A stretch of DNA of 64,000 nt from Seiridium cupressi (taxonomy: Eukaryota; Ascomycota; Sordariomycetes; Amphisphaeriales; Sporocadaceae): positions 1 to 64,000 of the forward strand of contig JARVKI010000113.1 of assembly GCA_036674765.1 (NCBI GenBank), written 5' to 3'. The position numbers were made by a program, and so were the translations under genes. Positions 53,450 through 64,000 of the stretch are shown here, piece by piece; position 1 is the first letter of the stretch; every line of letters begins with the position of its first letter. The notes beneath the pieces are model-generated. The model was not told the origin of the DNA and ran no database searches. It saw only the letters and a program-made list of their open reading frames with translations.

Positions 53450-55002
53450 TGGACCATGATGTCTCGTTGAGCCCAGTTCGACTGGCTAGCGCTGCATTCA
53501 TGGGCATGGCCCCTTTTGTCTGCAGGACTCTTGTTTCTAAACCATATCATTTGTCAGTTTAACACCAGCGACAGCTTAGAGCAGTAGCACCAGAAAGCTT
53601 TTCTTTCCCTTCTTCCTCTTCTCCAAGGCTGGGGAAACAGGCTTCGAACGTGTACACTATGCTGGGAATGCTTGATGCTGTGAAGCTGCCGAGAGGAGGA
53701 CAGCACGTTGTGATACCACCAAATTCCTTTTTTTCTTTTTTTTTTTTTTTTTTTTTTTTTCTTCAAAAACGTTGTTTCATGTCATTGGCTCCGACGAACT
53801 ACTCGTTTCAGACTTCCTATTCTTATATTACATACAGTGACAAATGCCCTACTCCTTGTTCTTCATCTTTTGTACAGTCACACTTGAATTCCTCTGGAAG
53901 CAAGACCTCCGAGGTATATTCATGACCACGGCTGGTGGCAAGTAAATAGTTCAATAGATACCATGAAAAGTGGCAGTATGGCCCAATGTGCAAACGTCAT
54001 CGCTCACCCGTCAGAGGGCCGCCATGCTACTACATACAAGGAGGGCAAAGCGTGCTCCTTAGAAACCAGCAGGCGTTCGAACCTTATACCCACCCATCAG
54101 CACGCCGTGTCCAACGACACTAAAGCACATAGTCTCAACCACCAGAGGACATACACATAAGCTATAGAGACCTCTCGACAATGATTTGAATATGATTTTG
54201 TTTTTTGTCTTTTTGGCTCCATATGGGCCACAATTATCAGCGAGCTACATGCAGAAAGCCATTGCAAAGCAGGCACAGCAACCCGAATCCTGGTTTTCAA
54301 TTCGTCCCCTTTCCTGATTGATATTCAAGCCGGTCAAGCACTTTTTGTCTCGTTCCAATTGCCAAACAGTATTAACAGGCTTCTAAGAGCCATAAATGCA
54401 TTGCCGTCTCCAGCATCTGGTGTTGGTATCACATAAGCGAGGGTGGTGTGGTCCATCTATTTCAGACCAAGCGTAACCGAAAATGAGACGCATTGCAAAT
54501 GCAGCCCGATCCAACAACGGCGCCGGCCCAATGTCTAGACTCAAAGCGACATGAAGAAAATGAAGTATACAATAAAATAAACTGGGTCTCGCCAGCTCCC
54601 AATTGATATGCAGCAGTATGTATCCAGGCTGAACTGAGAAATGTGTGCGCCAGTTAAATGCGAAAATGTGAGCAGTGCTCCGGAACCGAAGCGACGAGCG
54701 GGTGCGCGTCGAGAGCTGTATGGGCGGTGAGATATTTATATCTCTCTCTAGAGATATAATATAGCCGACGACGCCACAACAGGGATGGGGTGATCGCAGG
54801 CGGGTGTCATGTACAAACTGATGCAAGACACCAGATGAAGCAGCGAAGCTTTTGTGGTGACGTCCGGGTCGACATCGCCATCCCATCGAGGGGAAGAATG
54901 CGGATAATTATAAACGAAGGTGGGTATAGTTGGTAAACATTGAAGTGGACTCGTAATAGATTCGTAAGCAATACCGTAATGAGACAGCAACAGTCAGCAT
55001 GG
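53450..55002. other. shared 3' region of convergent Src1 and kelch genes
   Basis: This 1.55 kb convergent spacer contains no supported gene; it includes a poly-T run and both 3' ends. A minus-strand frame of 167 codons (54383-54886) has no domain and unusual composition. Confidence 0.45.
53728..53764. repeat. poly-T tract
   Basis: Thirty or so T residues are interrupted by single C residues. Homopolymer slippage and length error are likely; no coding meaning. Confidence 0.9.
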
Positions 55003-57192
55003 TCATTGAGACTGCCGATCGCCATGTGCATTATCACCCAGGTTCAACCAGCTCATATCCGACGTCGAGGCCATTGTTAGCTGGGGCTGGCGGGACACTC
55101 CAGTTGGGGGTCGGCTTGTGCCAGGAGCACCAAGCGCCGTTGGGTAGATGCTCTGGCTGTAGGCGCTGCTCGGCGCCCTGTCTTGTCCCCACGTCTTCTT
55201 GGCCAGCGTGGGATCCCACTGTTCATGTACGCTGGGAGGAATGCCACTCGAGTATCCGGACGATGAGGCATTGGACACCGGCCGTTCGATCTCGACCGAT
55301 TGGCCCTCCTTTAGATGGCTAGCGTAGTACGACACGGTCGGGCTTCCGGACTGTACGCGACTGAACGAGGGCCTGTCCTCGACATTCAGTGGCGGGACCG
55401 TTGCTGAGTCCTGGGTCATCCGGTATAGATCAGAATAGTGGGAGCTTTGCTCTGATGCTTGCGTTTCCCTGCGTGATGACCCATTGCCACCAAAGCCCAT
55501 CATATTCAACGTGCTTCCACCAGACCAGTATCGGTTCCAGCCTGAACTTCTCCTTGTGCCATCCTCTCTCGTAGGAATGGGAGGTGCTCGGAGTTTCACT
55601 TGACTCGTGGCAACATTGACCGGGGCGGATTTCTCATCTCTAAGCGGCAACGTGTCCGGCTCGTCCCTCGGTTCAATTTCTGGCTCTGGAATAGGCGATG
55701 GCCGGCTGATCGTAGCTTTGAACTGCCTGTTGAGGATACTGCTTGCCGAGCTACGTCTTGAATCTTTGCTCGGTTTGCGATTCAGCGCCGGTTTTTGCGC
55801 TTTGCCCATGAGGATGGCCATGGAGGAGAATGATGACTGCGAATCCTGCTGAGCATGTCCAGGGAAGAAGGGCCCCGAGGCTTGTGCGATATCCCGCGGC
55901 ATGTATTGCTGCTTCTCCGGGATACCACTAGCCCTTCGTGCGTGGCCAGCATCAACGTGGGCTTGTCTTTGCCTCTTCCGCTTCAGCAGGAAGAGAAGGG
56001 CGATCAGCATGATTGCACATCCGAAGATGACGCCAAGCGCAATTCCGAGGATTGACGTTGGGGGTAGCCCGCTAGATGACGAGGCTGCAGCAGCCGCGAC
56101 TGTTGTCGTCGCACTCTGCGTTGATGCAGCAGCCGTTGTCGACGTCCCCGTTGCAGTAGCCGTGGCAGATGATGTTGACTTTGGTTCCGACTCGCTTCGA
56201 ACTGTCTGGCCAACTAGCAGTGCGGTAGCGTTCTGCCAGCTGTTCGTTTTTGCGTCAAACATGCACAAGACATCGTCGTCGTCGCCGCCAGACATGACTA
56301 CCGTCCCGCTCGCATCGCTCGCCAGCGAGTATTCTGTCCTCCTGGTATCCGGCGCCAAGGTAGAATTGTAGGCCGGCCAGTTGCTGGCATCGAGTGCTCG
56401 GCGTGCTGCGCCACTTCCGTCCCCTTGTACCGGAACCGAGTTGGCGACAGGCGCCCCATTGCCGTCCCATAACACTGTCCTGTTTACTGTATTAGGCGAG
56501 GTACTGGCGTCAAAGGTGTACAAATGTTTGCTGCCATCATCGCCCGTCACCAGTGTCCCCTTTACTATACTGGTGTCCTGGACAATCGGACCAGCCAAAG
56601 ATGCTCCGGAATCATACCAGTGCTGATCAGGGTTGAATAGCATGACCTTGGTGTTGGTGGGGTCGCCGCCGAGCATGACCGCGTCCGAGTCTGACCATGA
56701 AAGTAGGATCGGAGCGATAGAAGGAGGGGCGATGGACTCATAGGCCGAGACAGAATATGGCGCCGACGCAGCAATGGTGAAGGTCTGTGTCGAAATGTAT
56801 TTGACGCCGTCCTGCGAGCCTGCGTACACCAATATCGTATCGGAAGCATTCAAATAAGTCGCGCTATGCCATATCCTACTCTGTGTCACGGCGACTTGTG
56901 GTGTGATGGACTCCCATTTCCCTGTCGCGTATGTAAACTTTTGTAGACCTCGGTAAGCCGCATCAGATGACGTTCCGCCTACAACGTACAATCCTGCCTG
57001 AGAGGGGTCTTTCGGCGTCGACCCAACGCATACGCCTCCCTGTACCGACTCCCCAGTCGCCAACGTTTTCCATTCCGCCCCCTCTTCCAGAACTAAGGAT
57101 TGGAATGCCTCGGATGAATATGCATAGAGAGTATTGTCGTAGATTACCGAGCAAGCACCGGTGATGGTGGAATTCGGCTGTGGTAGTGGCAT
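55003..57192 (-). CDS. kelch-like, single-pass membrane protein with long Ser-rich cytosolic tail; 5' end uncertain
   Basis: The open frame runs 57222-55003, but its first ATG is 57192. Conserved sequence upstream of that ATG (QDLIQPDFIVCRRHGNTRARGLDSR) suggests that it continues into an upstream exon through the acceptor CTCGCAG near 57280; that exon, expected to encode a signal peptide, was not located. The extracellular half has kelch-like blades (YVVGGTSSDA, LVYAGSQDG, VMLGGDPTN, VVMSGGDDDDV) and NxS/T sites. A Ser/Thr/Ala stalk follows, then one transmembrane helix (ILGIALGVIFGCAIMLIALLFLL) with a KRKRQRQ stop-transfer. The last 300 residues are Ser/Pro-rich with many RRSS and RKPS potential phosphosites. 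Architecture resembles fungal kelch-stalk-TM surface proteins of unknown ligand. Some databases call relatives 'CLF1', which is probably a transferred misannotation. Confidence 0.8.
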   Translation of the reverse strand: MPLPQPNSTITGACSVIYDNTLYAYSSEAFQSLVLEEGAEWKTLATGESVQGGVCVGSTPKDPSQAGLYVVGGTSSDAAYRGLQKFTYATGKWESITPQVAVTQSRIWHSATYLNASDTILVYAGSQDGVKYISTQTFTIAASAPYSVSAYESIAPPSIAPILLSWSDSDAVMLGGDPTNTKVMLFNPDQHWYDSGASLAGPIVQDTSIVKGTLVTGDDGSKHLYTFDASTSPNTVNRTVLWDGNGAPVANSVPVQGDGSGAARRALDASNWPAYNSTLAPDTRRTEYSLASDASGTVVMSGGDDDDVLCMFDAKTNSWQNATALLVGQTVRSESEPKSTSSATATATGTSTTAAASTQSATTTVAAAAASSSSGLPPTSILGIALGVIFGCAIMLIALLFLLKRKRQRQAHVDAGHARRASGIPEKQQYMPRDIAQASGPFFPGHAQQDSQSSFSSMAILMGKAQKPALNRKPSKDSRRSSASSILNRQFKATISRPSPIPEPEIEPRDEPDTLPLRDEKSAPVNVATSQVKLRAPPIPTREDGTRRSSGWNRYWSGGSTLNMMGFGGNGSSRRETQASEQSSHYSDLYRMTQDSATVPPLNVEDRPSFSRVQSGSPTVSYYASHLKEGQSVEIERPVSNASSSGYSSGIPPSVHEQWDPTLAKKTWGQDRAPSSAYSQSIYPTALGAPGTSRPPTGVSRQPQLTMASTSDMSWLNLGDNAHGDRQSQ

Positions 57193-60100
57193 TGTGGGCC
57201 TGTAGCACAGGCGCGAGTCCAATCCACGGGCTCGTGTGTTCCCGTGTCGGCGACAGACGATGAAATCAGGTTGGATCAGATCCTGCGAGCCACTACAACA
57301 TGATTAGATGGAAAGGAGAGTTTTCCGATTCAGCCAAGATGATGGCAATTGCCGATCTGCTCGGTTTGGGGCGCAGCAAGGTCTCTTGCAACGAAAGTAA
57401 ACGACCCAAGACCTGCAACGTCCTCAAGCCTTGACAGTTGAGCCGACTCCTGATGGTGCTCTGCTAGATCGGACGGTCCTGTAAATCAAAGTTCTACCAA
57501 TGTTGTAGTCGTTAATAATTGTGTCATCCACAAGGTTGAACTGGGGCGGTTTGTCGTTGGGGAGGTGAAGGCTGTGCATCCAACTCTCGATGTCGACCGC
57601 AATGCAAAGCCTCTTCTTCGCTGTTCCCGGCGTAATCGCGTTCCCAGAATCGAGGTCCCGGCCCTGGTCCCAAATGAGGTAGATCGATGATCTACAGAAC
57701 AACGTTTAAACGATGGGCGTGAGATGTTTCCTCCTCGTCCGTCTGCTTTCCAATAGGAACGAGTCGGGGAATCCAGTCCGACTGTGTTTGTCCTCCTGAG
57801 ATGTTCCGTGTCGCAGGTTTGGGGCGAAAAGCGGAGGTGGGTGGTCAAGGAAAGTCGTCTATGCTTTGCCTAAAGTGTGGTCGGAATCGGTGCAGCGCAG
57901 GCCCCTGAAGTGCAGAAACGGGGCAACAGGGAGATATTAAGAATAGAATGCTGCGAAATATGACAGGCACAGCTGCGCGGCTTGCAAAAGAGAGTCTTCA
58001 ATGAACGAACGCCTTGCGTCCTGTGACAAGACTTCAAGCTGCTCGACTTGGCCTATGAGAGGGAGTGAAGGGAGGTCGGAGGGAAGGCAGGGGAGAGCAG
58101 CGAGGTCTGCGAGAAGCGAAGAAGCGCACAGAACGAGCAATTCGGCATCGAGTGTTCACGAAGATGGCATGGGGCACGGGCAAGGGGCATGGGGAGGAAA
58201 GAAGAAAAAAAGCCAGGGTCCCTGGGCTGGCGTGGTATCCAGCGAATCAGCGGCCTGTGTGAAGTTGGGAGCTGCGAGGATCCGAGCCAGAATGGGTCGA
58301 AAGTAGCGTCGGACCGCCAAGTACGGCAAGCGCTATGAGCTCTCCCAGCGGTTGGCATGTAGCGCGGTACGTGCGACCCGGCGCAGGTCCCTCCCATGGC
58401 GCAGAAAGGGGTGTGCTGCGCTTCGGCTTGGCCCTCAACGGTCGCATTGGGTTTGCGTCTACGGAACTCCTGCTGCAGCTGGGAGCTTATTCACAGACTG
58501 CCGCATGCACTGTAGTCGTGGGCAAAAGGATGCGAGATGAGGATTCCAGCTCAACCACCATGGTTGCGCTCTAGATGGGGTAGTCGATTCGCTTGGGTCG
58601 GAATCACGAGATGACCCATGGAATAAATGGCCGATTCAAGCACCGCGCTGGAGGGGAAACGTCCTGATAGGCACAAGCGCCCCCGGAATCTACATATAGT
58701 ACATACATAGTAATGCTTAGCCAGGTGAGGTCCGTCGCCGCACGGGATTGTGCTGAGTCCGTTGGGGTCTCTCGCCCACTCGGTCCCTCGAGCTTCGCTG
58801 GAATCGTCCTAGACTCCCCGCGAGCCCTGGCCCAGTTGGCATAGGTGAAACCATGCATCTCCTGAGCGATGGTTGACTAGCCTTGCGGCGAACGAATCCG
58901 CTCAGAGCTCCATTACGACGCCGGTCAAGGATGGCGACAGGGGTCCCTGGTCAGGATGCTACATACGCCCACCACGGCCTAGCTTTGTCAGGTCCAGATC
59001 CATTGTGGGTGGGAAATGAGCTGCCGGACGAAGAAGAGAACAAAACCAGAGTAATTGGACGCCATGATGCAATGACGCAAACCAACGAGATGAACAGATG
59101 GATGTCCAGACAGACAGCCAAGACTGAGCGTCCATGTATGTATTGACGCCGTCCTGGCCGTCCGTCTGGGTTGAGACAGGGACAACGAGTTGTGCGACAA
59201 GAGAGCACTAGCATTTACTAAAAAATCGCGCCTGCCAGTTGTGACAAGCACCGACCAAGCAATAGTAATCCGACTTCCATATAGCGCGGGCTGTCGTGGA
59301 ACGTTTTCATGTTCCTTTTCTAGAAATAGCTCCACGGCCATCGAAAGCTCTGGTGCCAACTTCGCGCCATGTACCACATGCGTAGTCCACAGAGCGAGAG
59401 ACTGCTATCGCGAGTCGTCTCACCGTCGTCGCCTGTCTGCCAAGCCACGCAACACACACAACATAGGCTTATCCCAATCTGGCTTTTTACCCTCCCGTAT
59501 TCCAGACCGCGTGTCTCACGATGCGTTATCCTGTGTACGTATACTGAACCGACATGGCGGTCCCAGAGTTGACCACGGGTCCACGATCTGGCGTTTGCTT
59601 CTCGTGTCCACCAGAGTCCGAGTCCTTATGTCTGTCCTTGCCTGCACGCCATCATCAGCACTGAAGCTTCTCGAGGTACCACCACCAATACGCGCTGCCG
59701 ATAAGCAACCGCGCTGCAGATCTTAAAACATTCCCAGCTTGGCGGGGTTAAGCACGCGCTTCCAGAAGAAAAACGAAGAAGAAAAGTATGCTTCACGTCC
59801 CTCGCCCAACAACCAACACTGGATCTCTCCGCCCACGGCCCTAGTGGATGGGCGGCTGTGGCTGTACTAAACCTTGAATCCTTTTCATCTTGCATATGCC
59901 CGCGGTAAGTTCTGCTGAAGAATCCAGACACAGATCTCCGTCTCTCTATCCTCGCATACGGCGGCCAATTACGAGCTCAAACTTGTGAAGTGAAAGGTTG
60001 GCGCTGATAGATTATTCATTGTACGGTATAAGCGCCCGGCCCTGTGCACATACGAGTGCCGGGCGACAAATCCATTGCAGCTGACCAGGGAGCTCATCTC

Positions 60101-61280
60101 ACATTCGCAATTTCATTTCTGCGCGAAAGCGCGCGCCAGCCAACCAAGTCACCATACTGGATGCACCGTCCTTGATTGGATTGCAGATCCTCGTGCATTA
60201 TTGCTGGTTTGCATATATCAATCATATCCATCGAGTGCTCGACTAACTAAACTAGTTAGGTTAGTGCCTTAGAAGCAAAGAAGACAAGCGCTCTGGCGGG
60301 GCTTGCTTGGATATTGGTATAGTCGTGATGGTGCGGATCTGTCACGCGGCCTGTCGAATAAATTCAAAGACTGGCAAGAACTCAACTTGGTCGTCACAAA
60401 CTGACTAGGGATCAACGAAGATCACCCGCCTGTAGTGACGGGTCTCGACGTCATATGCAATCTTCTCCTACGGATATGGTGTAATCAGTAAACAATTATG
60501 TTGTCGTCGTCGTTGTACTGTGCGAACATATGTGGTAATTATAACAAGCAGCGTTGGCTGTATTGTGCCATACTTTTCGTCTAATCGAACTCCTAGAAAC
60601 ATCCTCATTCGCGAAGTGTGGACCACGTAGTCGGCGTAGTAGCAAATGCCCACCATCAGTTTTGTGTCGAGTTACTCTGAGCAAGATCGTTGCCAGCATT
60701 CGGATGAACTGACTGTCCGTGTCACTCCCTGCTCCTGTAAAATAACCTGTGTTGTTTCTCACAACTGTCCCTCCGTTCTCCAGGCGTGCTAATTCCTACG
60801 TCCAATACTTAGCCCGCTGATGAGGTCACTACAAATATCGTGACGAAGATGACTACGTATAAATGGACACGTGGCGCACGAACCATGCTGTCATTGTGTA
60901 TTATTGTCTCGCTAGAGTCATCGAAGTGATGCAGGAAAGCGCGTTGACCAGATCGTAGAGTACCATTCGCGTACTCTGCAGCGTCAAGCTTGGGAGCTCA
61001 AATATGCGTGCGACGCCGCAGTGTCCTGTTTCCGTGGCTGTCCTAAGCCACAACCTCGTGAAAATCCCCCATCCACCCAAGCCTAGGAGTTCCTCTCAAA
61101 TGCTCATGACATCCGGGCTTATTATATACTATAAGCTCTGATGTGCGTGTCTGTGGCTGACAAACTCTTGGCTTGTTGTGCCTCTCGAATCAAATTACCA
61201 TCCAATTTCAAAACTCCATGCCAATGCACCTTTTCTCAAAATCCGGCGTCCCGAGTTGTGCCATTGTAGATGCATTATAT
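57193..61280. other. upstream region of the kelch gene and 3' flank of MEX67
   Basis: Most of this 4 kb has no supported gene. The minus-strand segment 57702-57424 is coding-like (KKRLCIAVDIESWMHSLHLP, DKPPQFNLVDDTIINDYNIG) and lies directly upstream of the kelch gene; it could be a missing upstream exon region or a relic. No repeats with inverted ends were seen. Confidence 0.4.
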
Positions 61281-63543
61281 TTACATGGGGGCCTGAGCAA
61301 ACGCCTCCGGCGGAAGGGTAGCCTATCGCATTCATTAGCCTACTTTACTTTGTACAGAGTGATTCGTGTGCTTACCTTCTTTTCATTGAATGTGAGTAAG
61401 GCCTGGTCGAAATTCCAGCCGGCGACTTCGAGACACATTTTAGAGTATTGCAGAGTCATGCCGGTCTGCTTGCAGAGTTCGACCGCCATTTGTTCTTGTT
61501 GTGGAATCGGGTTGGGGACTGATGCTGGCGTGACTTCAGAGACCCCCGTCTGGGTAGGGAGAGGAGCATATGCTCGCAGTTGCAGCAGATCGCTGACAAC
61601 GCGAATCTCATTTCTGCCGGGATAGCCAGGCCCGATGACGAAGCTGCGTGAGAAGCTCCTTCTCGCTGTTTTTTGTGTGTCTGGGTCTTGATCTTCGAAT
61701 TCTCCGTGCATCGTGATGATCATGCCCTCGACACCGCCATGGTTCTGCCCCGTTGGATCGGCAAGGCCACTCATAGGATGACAGTCAATGATGTATTTTT
61801 CAAACTCGGCACTCAGGCTCGGGTGTCGTGAAGGGGGCAGCTTCGACCAAGCATTTTGCACAAGTCCAGTGCCCACGAACAGGCGCTGGTATCGTGCGTT
61901 CTGCGTGGTGATCTTGACGTGGTTGCGAGACAGCTTGATGTAGTTTGTCCAGGTCGTTGGTGTCGAGTTAGGGATGTGTGCCTGAGCTGTCGTGACCGAG
62001 AAAGAGAAGACACTTTGCTCGTCGTAGTACTTGGCTGCCAGGCTCTGCCGATCAGTGTCGTACATGCCAAAGAAGTCGGTGATGAAAGCCTCCCCGATAC
62101 GGTTGACGTCGCGATAATCGGAGCCAAATTGAGGAATCGGAAAGACCTTTGGTGCCTGTTCAGCAGCATCTACCTCCTCCTTGGTCCTAACCTGAATGTT
62201 GCTTAGGTTTTGCAGTCGCGGCCACCATTTCATGAACTCGGTCACGCAAGACGGATCCGAGGCAATGGGGTTGTCGTTTAGAAGTATAGTCTCGAGTTTC
62301 CGGAGGCGGTGGCTCCATTTCCGCAATGCTTTCGAGTCCTTGAACTGGTTTTCTGACAGATCAAGGTTGATCAAATCCGGGAACGTGTCGGCAAGTGACA
62401 TGACCTGAGACGCATCGTCGATGTTGTTGCCTTTCAGGCTGATGCTAACGACGCCTTCGCGCTTGGCCTGTGCTGTCTTGAAGTTCTCCTCCAAGATGAC
62501 CATGAACGCGCGGAATAGTTTTTCTGGTGTGGCTTGGTTGAACATATCCATCTGTTGCAATATGGCGTCCTGGCTGAGGTAAGAGAGGTTAAGGAGTTTT
62601 GCTTCTTGGTTATACCTCTCGCCCAGAACGGCCGTAAGCTGGTCTTTGATGTTTCGTGATGTTTCGGACAAGGGCACCGAGGCCGCATCGGTCGCTTCCT
62701 CCACAGAAATGCGCGCGCCGGCAAAATCAAAGTTGTTCAGTTTCTTCATCTCCTCCGCATCTTCCTTGCTTGCTGTGATGAGTACATAGTCACCCCTCAT
62801 TGACGACTGCTATATGTTAGCCAAGGCAGAGATACCTTGATAGTTATCCAAGAGTCCAGACTAGGTATACGCGGCTGCTTGATGAAAACATGTCTACTCC
62901 TCGTTCTTGCGAGCTATGGCATGATAACGATTTGGAGAGTTGGCGTCGCTTCGTAATCCCCCAGAAACCCCGGACGATCGGATCGGATGTGCAGACTTAC
63001 CTTCTTGACACGGACGGGACGACCGAGCTTGCCAACAACCGAAGCTTTACGCTCGAGGAATATGATGAGCTCCCGGAGACCGCCGCCTTCGTTACTGGCG
63101 GCTTTGCTGTCCTTGAGACCCCCAATTTTGAGAGTCATGGTATTTGCGGCATTGATGGGGCGCGAGGAGCGGGTGTGTCTGGTAGACGTGTCGATTCCCG
63201 CAGCGATGCGCGTAGACATATTGCCCGATCCACCCTCAATGATCTTCTTAACCATATCTGCCGCTCGAGTGGTCGGTTTGGGGCCTCGCCCGCCAGCTGG
63301 GACCGAGCGTGTAGAGCGCCTTGGCCCAGTGGGCGGCGCAGCGCCTTTGTTGCTGGGTTGGCGATTACCACGACCAGAACTGGTGGCTGCAGAGGGGACA
63401 TCCATTTCTAGGTCGCCATCTCGATCGACTTTCGTAGGACCGCCAGCTCCACGCTTCTTGATGCCAGAGGGGCGACCCGTAGTCTTGTTCAGAGTGGTAG
63501 ATCCTCGCGCATTGCGCTGACCACGTGGACCAGAGGGTGCCAT
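61281..63543 (-). CDS. MEX67: mRNA export receptor Mex67 (TAP/NXF1 homologue)
   Basis: Exons are 63543-63001, 62809-61376 and 61322-61281; introns are 191 and 53 bp, and the product is 672 residues. An alternative acceptor three bases downstream would remove one residue. The N-terminus is Arg/Gly/Thr-rich and basic (RGQRNARG, GRGNRQPSNKG), suited to RNA and adaptor binding. An RRM-like domain spans intron 1 (RPVRVKK/QSSMRGDYVLITAS). Leucine-rich repeats follow (VVSISLKGNNIDDASQV, LINLDLSENQF, LETILLNDNPI). An NTF2-like domain (FITDFFGMYDTDRQSLAAKYY to SRSFVIGPG) binds Mtr2. The C-terminal UBA-like TAP-C domain (LCKQTGMTLQYSKMCLEVAGW ... ALLTFNEKK) is completed by the 13-residue last exon ATLPPEAFAQAPM. 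Mex67-Mtr2 carries mRNPs through FG nucleoporins. All domains are intact. Confidence 0.95.
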
Positions 63544-64000
63544 CGCGATGCAGGTATGTTGTGAGGAAGGTGTGGGGTGGTAGCAGAGTTGCTGTTCGTG
63601 GGACGGTTCAGCGAGGCGTGCTGTGTCGGAACAGAGCCTCCGGAAGCGTAGTTTTTGGAAGCTTTTGTCCCAAGGAGGGCCCTAGGGAAAGGCTACCTTT
63701 GAGCAATCGAGAGTTTGACCATGCGGAGGCCAGATTAATCGGTGACTGGGTGGTGGTGAAAAATGGTCTGGAATCAATCAAGGAGATCTTCTGCAGTGGC
63801 CGCGGGAAGGATTTGGACCCAAAAACCCGCCCAGGTACGGGATGTCAGGGCGCGAGACACTGCGAGGTCGAAGGCAATAGAATTGGAGTGTGCGATTATG
63901 AATGCTGAGGCAGAGGGCGTGGGGGAAGGGGACAAGTGGAATGAGTGAATGCAGTCAGATTGTCAAAGAAATCGCGAATGACGACAAAGGCTGTTCTGTT
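63544..64000. promoter_or_regulatory. MEX67 promoter region to window end
   Basis: These 457 bases upstream of the MEX67 ATG (minus strand) contain no recognisable gene; the 127-codon plus-strand frame at 63525-63908 overlaps the MEX67 start antisense and has no motif. Confidence 0.4.

Noticed and set aside
53650..53925. ORF with a poly-Phe run
   Set aside because: The run is the translation of a poly-T tract in an intergenic region; not coding.
54060..54110. GTTCGAACC sequence reminiscent of a tRNA T-loop
   Set aside because: The surrounding bases do not fold into a cloverleaf; no acceptor, D or anticodon arms could be matched.
54383..54886. Minus-strand ORF of 167 codons
   Set aside because: No domain, no conserved-looking segment, lies in the 3' spacer of convergent genes; composition is not like the neighbouring coding DNA.
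59190..59726. Plus-strand ORF of 178 codons
   Set aside because: Begins at an unsupported start, has no motif and overlaps equally long antisense frames; treated as chance.

Overview
This window is nuclear DNA of a filamentous ascomycete, most likely a Sordariomycete (inference). The evidence is compact genes with 50-160 bp GT..AG introns, A/C-rich contexts before start codons, and several families that are largely fungal or Pezizomycotina-specific: DUF3074, a NUC-1-type bHLH factor, a Rim15-type PAS/kinase/receiver protein, an F-box family common in Hypocreales and Glomerellales, and Tvp38. I see no bacterial-style operons, rRNA or convincing tRNA genes, and no CRISPR.

Layout. 1-2.0 kb: poly-C low complexity and a long pyrimidine-rich leader. 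2.0-3.8 kb: GT23-like glycosyltransferase (+). 4.1-5.5 kb: F-box gene (-), possibly C-terminally eroded. 6.5-7.7 kb: SH3BGR-like thioredoxin-fold protein (+). 8.1-9.3 kb: Tvp38 (-). 9.3-12.0 kb: gene-poor. 12.0-13.7 kb: CYP51 sterol 14-alpha-demethylase (+). 14.4-15.4 kb: DUF3074 START-like protein (+). 15.7-17.7 kb: Ofd1/Tpa1 prolyl hydroxylase (-). 18.6-20.1 kb: PLP-dependent class V aminotransferase (-). 20.8-21.8 kb: ribulose-5-phosphate 3-epimerase (-). 22.35-24.3 kb: eIF3d (-). 24.6-24.8 kb: a short AT-rich element with inverted ends. 25.3-26.75 kb: bZIP factor (-). 26.8-32.9 kb: gene-poor block holding a clear lysophospholipid-acyltransferase pseudogene. 32.9-38.7 kb: Rim15-type kinase (+). 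42.0-44.1 kb: NUC-1/Pho4-type bHLH factor (+). 44.1-51.1 kb: a 7 kb gene desert with a Tc1/mariner relic and short repeats. 51.2-53.4 kb: Src1/Man1 inner nuclear membrane protein (+). 55.0-57.2 kb: kelch-like membrane protein (-). 61.3-63.5 kb: Mex67 mRNA export receptor (-).

How the genes relate. Most are housekeeping genes: translation (eIF3d, Ofd1/Tpa1), mRNA export (Mex67), nuclear envelope (Src1), pentose phosphate pathway (RPE), Golgi membranes (Tvp38, GT23-like). Two regulators respond to nutrients: Rim15 (PKA/TOR-controlled quiescence) and the NUC-1-type factor (phosphate starvation). CYP51, the START-like DUF3074 protein and the Ofd1 homologue lie within 6 kb. CYP51 makes sterols, and Ofd1 in fission yeast gates the sterol/oxygen-responsive Sre1 that controls erg11, so this cluster may not be accidental.

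The least-explained DNA is in the 26.8-32.9 and 44.1-51.1 kb deserts. There the recognisable items are decayed, and several of the changes are C-to-T/G-to-A transitions, as expected from repeat-induced point mutation (RIP). I did not find a convincingly new biological system. The best leads are the two short transposon derivatives, the pseudogene with a preserved intron, regularly spaced TTCCTAG boxes, and unusual upstream ORFs at the two nutrient regulators. Exon boundaries were placed by eye from splice signals and frame continuity and have no transcript support.
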